Shown here piece after piece: positions 15,965 to 20,446 of a stretch of 20,446 bases of DNA. Below the pieces are notes generated by a model. The model was not told the DNA's origin and did not search any database. It saw only the letters and a list, made by a program, of their open reading frames with translations. Numbering within the stretch: position 1 is the first letter of the stretch; every line of letters begins with the position of its first letter. The position numbers were made by a program, and so were the translations under genes. Origin of the DNA: CAIVAT01 sp964628215 (GTDB taxonomy: Bacteria > Bacteroidota > Bacteroidia > Bacteroidales > FEN-979); the NCBI GenBank assembly GCA_964628215.1, contig CAZVNF010000063.1, positions 1-20,446 on the forward strand, written 5' to 3'.

Positions 15965-18612
15965 TTAAAAAGCCCGGATAGCCCGAACAGAGATTATGTA
16001 GAATTTATCGCTCTCGTATTGCTCACCATTGAAGAAGACGTGGACCCATACCTCTGTAGCGCTTACCTCTGTGGAACTCCAATAGGTGCCGGTAGTAAAG
16101 TTACCCACCACGGTTTTTTGCAGGTATAATAAATTCAATTCATGTTTTGAAGGTAAATACCAATCGCCATAAGTAACACCATTAACTGTAACTGTATACT
16201 CATTGCACAAAGTAGCAGCAAATGCGTTACCATCAACCGGCCCCTGATTGGCGATGATAATGGCTGTGTTTTTTAATCCGGCACCAACGCCATCAGCCCT
16301 TGCACGAGTATTTGTATTAGTACCACCGTACCATCTGATGTTATTACTTTGGTCGGTCGTGGCTGCTATCAGTCCGTGCCTTCCCCCGTCATAAACATAA
16401 AACACGATACCACCACCATAAGTATCGCCGATGGCATGGGTTGATCCATCCAATTTGGCTTTATCAGCAGCGCTCATACTACCGGCGGCACTGGCAGAAG
16501 CTGCAGAAATTGAAATGGCAGGTGTGGTGGTTCCGGTAGCTACACTTATCGGGGCTGTGCTGGTTACCGATGTAACCGTGCCATTACCGGTACCGGCCCC
16601 GATCGTTGTTCTTACAGCGGCTGCATTGGCATCATCAAGTATTGTAAAACCAAAATCGGTGATAGGGTTAGCAGTTATATTTCCGGTGCTTTTCCTGGAA
16701 GGAAATGTGTTGGCAGTAAGCGAAAAGTCGGTTGGCGCTACCGCTGAGGCTGTATTGTTTACCTTGATGGTGTTGGCTGCCATAATGGCCATCTTGGTGT
16801 TTGACACGGCATTTGCAGCAATGGTTGCCGCAAAACTTCCTGTCCCCGATCCTGTAACATCGCCAGTAAGGGTGATGGTTTGGTTCCCTGTGTTGGTACC
16901 TGTTATGGCATTTAATTTGGTTTTATCCGCTGCACTCATGCTTCCCGGTAAACTTGTAGTAGCCGCCGAAATTGAAATAACCGGAGCGGCTCCACCGCTT
17001 GATACGATTGGCGCCGTTCCGGTAACACCGGTAACTGTTCCTGTGGTTGGCGTTGACCACTGCGGAGCTGTTGCACCTGAATTCATCGTCAATACCTGGC
17101 CAGCTGTTCCTTTTGCCAATAAGGCTGTAGCATTTGCCGCAGTTTGGTAAGGTACAGAACCCGCTAATCCTCCTGCAATATTGGTGGAGGTTGATGCTGT
17201 GGTTGCATTTCCTGTTAAGGCTGCAGTTATAGTTCCTGCCGAAAAATTGCCGGATGCATCGCGGGCAACAAGCGTACTTGCTGTATTGGCATTGGTTGCT
17301 GCATCTAATTCTGCTTTATCGGCAGCGCTCATGCTTCCAGCTGTTGAAGTTGTTGCCGTCGAAATTGAAATGGCTGGAGCGTTTCCTCCGGATGACACAA
17401 TGGGAGCTGTTCCCGTAACACCGGTAACAGTTCCACCCGTGGGAGCAGTCCAGCTTGTACCGCCTATGCCGTCTGTGGTAAGAAAATTTCCGTTTGTACC
17501 ACGAGTTGCAGGCAGGGTCAGGCTTGTTCCTGTTCCGTTTCCGTTTAAGGTAAGAGAACCTCCTATAGTGGTGTTAGCGTTTTTAAGTATGGTAAGGGCA
17601 TTGCTTCTCAAATTTCCTGCGGCACCGGTCCCATTTCCAAGAGTAAACAACCGGTCGGTTGCAACCCAATTATTTGCTGAGCCATAACCCACAGTGGCAT
17701 ATTGCCCAAAAACTGATTCCAAATAATCGTTTGCAAAGTTATGCGAGCCGGCTGCGAAACTATAATCCCCATCGGCCGTTGTGTAGTTGCCCGATGCGGT
17801 AGAAAACATTCCGTTTGATTCGTTGTTCGCACCAAAGGCTACCGATGCAAATCCATTGGCAGTGTTGCTTTTTCCGCCGGGGATACAAGAGTAGGAACCA
17901 AAAGCAGTATTGTTGCTGCCGCCGCCAATTGAGGTATGGTTGTTACTGGCTTCGTTCCAATAACCTCCGGCAATAACCGAAAAATTCCCACTTGCTACCT
18001 GACTTGATAGACCTCTCGACAATTGCAAATCTATGGCAGCCGTACCGCGATTATCTCCCCCTGTCGCAGTTCCGTCAGGTTGTTGTGCTAAAATGCCACC
18101 GCTTCCCTTGGACGAAAGCACAAAGTCTACATCAGGCTGGGCATCGTTTCGTGCCAATAGTTTTACTCCGTATTTGGAGTTAAAAAGATAATTGCTTTCA
18201 GTGAAGTTGGGGGTAAATTTCACGAATTTCGTTCCATCGTATTTCAGCAAATCACCCGTAAGTGAGCCACTAACATCAATAGCGCTTGTAAAAACCGGGT
18301 CGGTTTCAGCTTGTATTCCTGAGACAATACGTGTCCAGGCAGCGCCATTGTAATAATAAAAACCGGGTGTCACATCGCCTGCGGTTGCGGTATTGAACAC
18401 CAATAAACTTGTAGCAGGAGAAGTTACAGTTGTCACATCATTGGTCCCTGTAAGCGCTCCCGTGGGATTAACACACCCTTATTTACTGCACTCACATCGA
18501 GCATGGCGCTGTTGTCAGCATTGGATCCCGTGCTGTTGATCCCCACCTGGGCTTGTGCTGAAATGGAAACCGCGAAAAGAAAAATTGCGATAATTCTGCT
18601 GGTCATTTTCAT
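15965..18612 (-). CDS. Frameshifted adhesin / tail-fibre-like surface protein with DUF1566 C-terminal domain
   Basis: Read from ATG 18612 with one base restored, this encodes 882 residues. The N-terminus has a signal peptide (MKMTSRIIAIFLFAVSISAQ), then QVGINSTG and MLDVSAVNKGVLIPR, the usual start of Bacteroidota tail-fibre-like surface proteins. A single-base deletion at the C-run 18459-18461 breaks the frame after LIPR; the rest continues in another frame from about 18458 to 15965. In order follow a pattern with FYYYNGAAWTRI, YadA-head-like Hep_Hag repeats (AFGSYSCIPGG, ADGDYSFAAGS), three longer repeats, and a C-terminal DUF1566-like C-type-lectin domain (GGGIVFYVYDGGRHGLIAA, WYLPSKHELNLLY, TYWSSTE, VRAIRAF). 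It is probably an exported trimeric fibre with a binding tip. The frameshift may be a sequencing error, phase variation or decay. Confidence 0.78.
16434..17443 (-). repeat. Three degenerate internal repeats in the adhesin gene
   Basis: Three copies of an approximately 140-160-bp unit lie at about 17301-17443, 16909-17049 and 16434-16595 (minus strand). They encode GTVTGVTGTAPIVSSGG, then AP.ISIS.A, then GSMSAADK.(E/K)L. The first two copies are closest to each other; the third has drifted (TAPISVATG). Spacers of about 250-320 bp separate them. They probably form repeated shaft or stalk modules and are possible sites for copy-number change by recombination. Confidence 0.7.
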
Positions 18613-18650
18613 TATAAAGGATGGTTTTTTGAGTAATACAAATTATTCTA

Positions 18651-19241
18651 TTAGCGTTTTATTTTGCCCTGGCGGCTGGTTGTTTTATAGGCCAGTAAAC
18701 CAACGATCAATGCACCTGCCACTACCGAAAAAACCCAATCGTACCAGTGAAAGAACGGAAGGGCTGTAAGGAATGTTACCGTACCGAGCGGCAGCAACAA
18801 AACACAATTTGTGATCAAACCGGGATTATAGACAGGCTTATCGGGTTGAAAAATGATGGTATGCATTAAATTGTTGATCGTTAATTCAAATAACATCATT
18901 GAAAAACCAACCCAGGGTGCAACGTTGTAAAGTAAAGCGCCGATAATGACCATCGGCCATGCAATGATAATGTTTACCTGAAAAACATAGCCTTCATCAA
19001 GCGGGTAGTTGCGATCGGTTCCGGAACCAAAAGGAGTTTTTAAATTAAAAAATTCTTTAAAACTCAAAGGGGATAAAACATACTCCTCAATTTCATGAAT
19101 CATTAAAAAGGGGAGATGAAGCCATAAAAGAAATTGATAAAAAGTCATGGTATCTCTGTAATAAATCAGAATGACCAATAATACCGGGGCAATGAACAAA
19201 TTTGCACTTTGCCAGAACCTGTTAACTTTTTGAATATTCAT
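18651..19241 (-). CDS. HXXEE-domain membrane protein
   Basis: The 196-residue integral membrane protein carries the family motif HEIEE at H49-E53 and the second conserved element NNLMHTI. About five hydrophobic segments are visible: LFIAPVLLVILIYY, FLLWLHLPFLMI, VNIIIAWPMVIIGALLY, LITNCVLLLPLGTVTFLTAL and WVFSVVAGALIVGLLAY. The conserved His and Glu residues suggest metal binding or hydrolysis in the membrane, but the function of HXXEE proteins is not known. The start ATG 19241 has a strong AGGAGG 4 nt upstream. The gene follows a membrane-bound AraC regulator on the same strand, separated by 165 nt with a large palindrome, and is likely controlled by it. The adhesin gene starts 38 nt downstream and could share the transcript. 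Confidence 0.82.
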   Translation of the reverse strand: MNIQKVNRFWQSANLFIAPVLLVILIYYRDTMTFYQFLLWLHLPFLMIHEIEEYVLSPLSFKEFFNLKTPFGSGTDRNYPLDEGYVFQVNIIIAWPMVIIGALLYNVAPWVGFSMMLFELTINNLMHTIIFQPDKPVYNPGLITNCVLLLPLGTVTFLTALPFFHWYDWVFSVVAGALIVGLLAYKTTSRQGKIKR

Positions 19242-19245
19242 AAAA

Positions 19246-19251
19246 CCTCCT
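19246..19251 (-). promoter_or_regulatory. Strong Shine-Dalgarno of the HXXEE gene
   Basis: On the minus strand AGGAGG (19251-19246) stands 4 nt before ATG 19241 and confirms that start. It is one of only two clear Shine-Dalgarno sites in the window. Confidence 0.7.
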
Positions 19252-19303
19252 TTTTAGAAATTGAATTTAAAAAAGATGAAATGTCTTTTCCCATTAAATT
19301 CCG

Positions 19304-19329
19304 CAAAAATAATGATTCACTGTGGGCAA
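19304..19329 (-). promoter_or_regulatory. Putative promoter of the HXXEE gene
   Basis: On the minus strand TATTTTTG (19311-19304) matches TAnnTTTG. The nearest TTG (19329-19327) is 15 nt upstream, shorter than usual. A weak -33 element is typical of activator-dependent promoters, which would fit the adjacent palindrome. The leader to ATG 19241 is about 57 nt. Confidence 0.35.
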
Positions 19330-19360
19330 TATCCGGACTGAGGAAGGTATGAGCCTCCTT

Positions 19361-19389
19361 TTTGTACCGATTTTGAAAAACGGTACAAA
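19361..19389. promoter_or_regulatory. 29-bp near-perfect palindrome, candidate operator
   Basis: TTTGTACCG (19361-19369) and CGGTACAAA (19381-19389) form a 9-bp perfect dyad around an 11-bp centre (ATTTTGAAAAA). The centre itself continues the symmetry except for one A/A mismatch, so 13 of 14 base pairs match. It lies 18 nt after the AraC stop and about 32 nt upstream of the -33 region of the HXXEE promoter, a typical activator position. It could instead act as a terminator hairpin, but no U-tract follows on the minus strand. Confidence 0.6.
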
Positions 19390-19406
19390 TATGCAATGAT
19401 TGGAGA

Positions 19407-20446
19407 CTATCCGGTAAATTGAGTCGCAAAAGCCCCTGGTGAAGTTCCTTCAGCTTTTTTAAATGCGGTAAAAAAGGTGTTTCGCGATGAAAATCCTGAC
19501 AATAGTCCGATCGCTTCCAGGGTAAGTTCATTGGCTTTCCCCTCTTTCATGAGGTTTTTGGCATGGTTGATCCGCCACTCATTGCGGAAATCATTGAAAG
19601 ATTGTTTTTTTTCTTCCCTGTAATAGTAGGCGAGATGGTGAGCCGGAATTTTTATCAGTTTCGACAGGTAGGCAAGGTTGCAATCCGGTTGAAGATAGGG
19701 TTGAAGCTCTTTCATACAGGAATCTGCTTTCTGCCCAATGGTAAAAAGGTAATCAGGCTCAAGATTCAACATGTTCTTTTTTACCTCTCCGGGCAGCGGA
19801 TCCGATGCTGTTCCAACAGGCGTCCAGGATACAATTTTTGAAGGAAACCGGGGCAATCCGTATAAAATGCCGGGAAAAAATAACGGTAAGGTAAGCAAAC
19901 CTGAAAGTCCTAATCCCGATAGTACCTGCAAAAGATCAAAAGTGAAAAAATATTTTAGATCCTTAGTTGAAATGGATTCCAACAAGACCATCATATGGCT
20001 TACAATCAGCACAAATAAAAAACTCAATAGGTAAGAAAGCCATCGGGTCATATAATGCTGTTGAGAAAGAACCTGCGATTCCCCCCTTTGTTTAATATAC
20101 TTGAGAAATATTCCGGTTGCCCAACATGTATAAGCCAGGATCAAAACCGGGCGGCTGAGAAAAATCACCTCATTTGGTAAAAATTGCTGCAAAAATGTAG
20201 CTTTATATTCTACAATGTAATCTGGGTTTTCAACCAGCTTTGTTGCAATGAGGACCTTGTGCGACCATGGGCTGAAAATGTGTGGGAAGGCTGCAATCAG
20301 GAATATCAGTGCAGGCAGTAAATGCCAGGTGTCTCTCGCTTTCAGGCGTGACTGGTCTGTTAAAATGCTACGTACATACAGGTAAAGTGCAGGCCCTGTG
20401 AGATATGAAAGAAACCCGATATTGACAAAAACGATGCTGACAAGAC
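19407..20446 (-). CDS. Membrane-anchored AraC-family transcriptional regulator (5' end outside window)
   Basis: The frame stays open to the right edge of the window, so the gene lacks its N-terminus here; 345 residues are visible. A TTG near 20192 is not the true start, because the translation upstream is clearly coding (GFLSYLTGPALYLYVRSIL, then WHLLPALIFLIAAFPHIF). About five to six membrane helices make up the sensor half, in the style of 7TM AraC regulators common in Bacteroidota. The C-terminal 105 residues form the two helix-turn-helix DNA-binding domain: LAYLSKLIKIPAHHLAYYYRE, then ALE-type LTLEAIGLLSGFSSRNTFFTAFKKAEGTSPGAF. It probably senses a membrane or periplasmic signal and controls the neighbouring HXXEE gene through the palindrome at 19361-19389. 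Confidence 0.88.
   Translation of the reverse strand, partial: LVSIVFVNIGFLSYLTGPALYLYVRSILTDQSRLKARDTWHLLPALIFLIAAFPHIFSPWSHKVLIATKLVENPDYIVEYKATFLQQFLPNEVIFLSRPVLILAYTCWATGIFLKYIKQRGESQVLSQQHYMTRWLSYLLSFLFVLIVSHMMVLLESISTKDLKYFFTFDLLQVLSGLGLSGLLTLPLFFPGILYGLPRFPSKIVSWTPVGTASDPLPGEVKKNMLNLEPDYLFTIGQKADSCMKELQPYLQPDCNLAYLSKLIKIPAHHLAYYYREEKKQSFNDFRNEWRINHAKNLMKEGKANELTLEAIGLLSGFSSRNTFFTAFKKAEGTSPGAFATQFTG

Noticed and set aside
16431..17687. Two long plus-strand open frames (16431-17150 and 17181-17687) antisense to the adhesin
   Set aside because: They are rich in V, A and P without domain features and mirror the repeat structure of the minus-strand gene, whose protein has recognisable modules. 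They are shadows of it.
19238..19531. Minus-strand open frame of 97 residues between the AraC and HXXEE genes
   Set aside because: Half of it overlaps the helix-turn-helix region of the AraC gene in another frame, and it runs through the palindrome and promoter region.

Overview
The window looks like a chromosomal segment of a Bacteroidota bacterium, probably a free-living or sediment member of Bacteroidia; the genus cannot be told from sequence alone. Four things point there: a TamL-type Omp85 lipoprotein, a membrane-anchored AraC regulator, long surface proteins with the Bacteroidota N-terminal pattern VGI...LDVS...KGVLIPR, and several TTG / TAnnTTTG promoters (the Bacteroidota sigma-A consensus). 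Shine-Dalgarno sequences are mostly absent, apart from two conspicuous AGGAGG sites.

Layout. Positions 1-319 are non-coding and rich in palindromes, like an interspersed intergenic repeat. Then come tamL (minus, 320-2674) and a divergent intergenic region. A plus-strand set of small envelope genes follows: a secreted helical protein, a DUF4136-like lipoprotein and a small beta-barrel (3015-4844), closed by a strong hairpin terminator. Next is a tightly coupled pair, an AI-2E/PerM-family membrane protein and L-serine ammonia-lyase (5012-7449, ATGA overlap). After it come a second Omp85-type barrel (7576-8910) and a convergent, slightly overlapping MscS-family channel (8890-11337, minus).

The most interesting coding region is 11504-14531. 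It holds a 588-residue multidomain protein: an L-rhamnose/L-fucose-mutarotase-type domain, what looks like a degenerate second copy, a cytidylyltransferase-fold domain with HSGH, and a GHMP sugar-kinase domain. A FucP-like sugar:H+ symporter follows 10 nt later. Together they could take up, anomerise, 1-phosphorylate and nucleotidylate a deoxysugar such as L-fucose. This is inferred from domain content only.

The right part is all on the minus strand: a secreted metallophosphoesterase (14562-15464), a 480-bp non-coding stretch with a tRNA-3'-end-like fragment, a large adhesin-like protein (15965-18612), an HXXEE membrane protein (18651-19241) and a membrane-bound AraC regulator cut by the window edge (19407-20446). 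The adhesin gene has a one-base frameshift near its 5' end. Its C-terminal DUF1566/C-type-lectin-like tail resembles the variable region of diversity-generating retroelement targets. A near-perfect 29-bp palindrome between the AraC and HXXEE genes is a good operator candidate. No rRNA, complete tRNA, CRISPR array, transposase or reverse transcriptase was seen.
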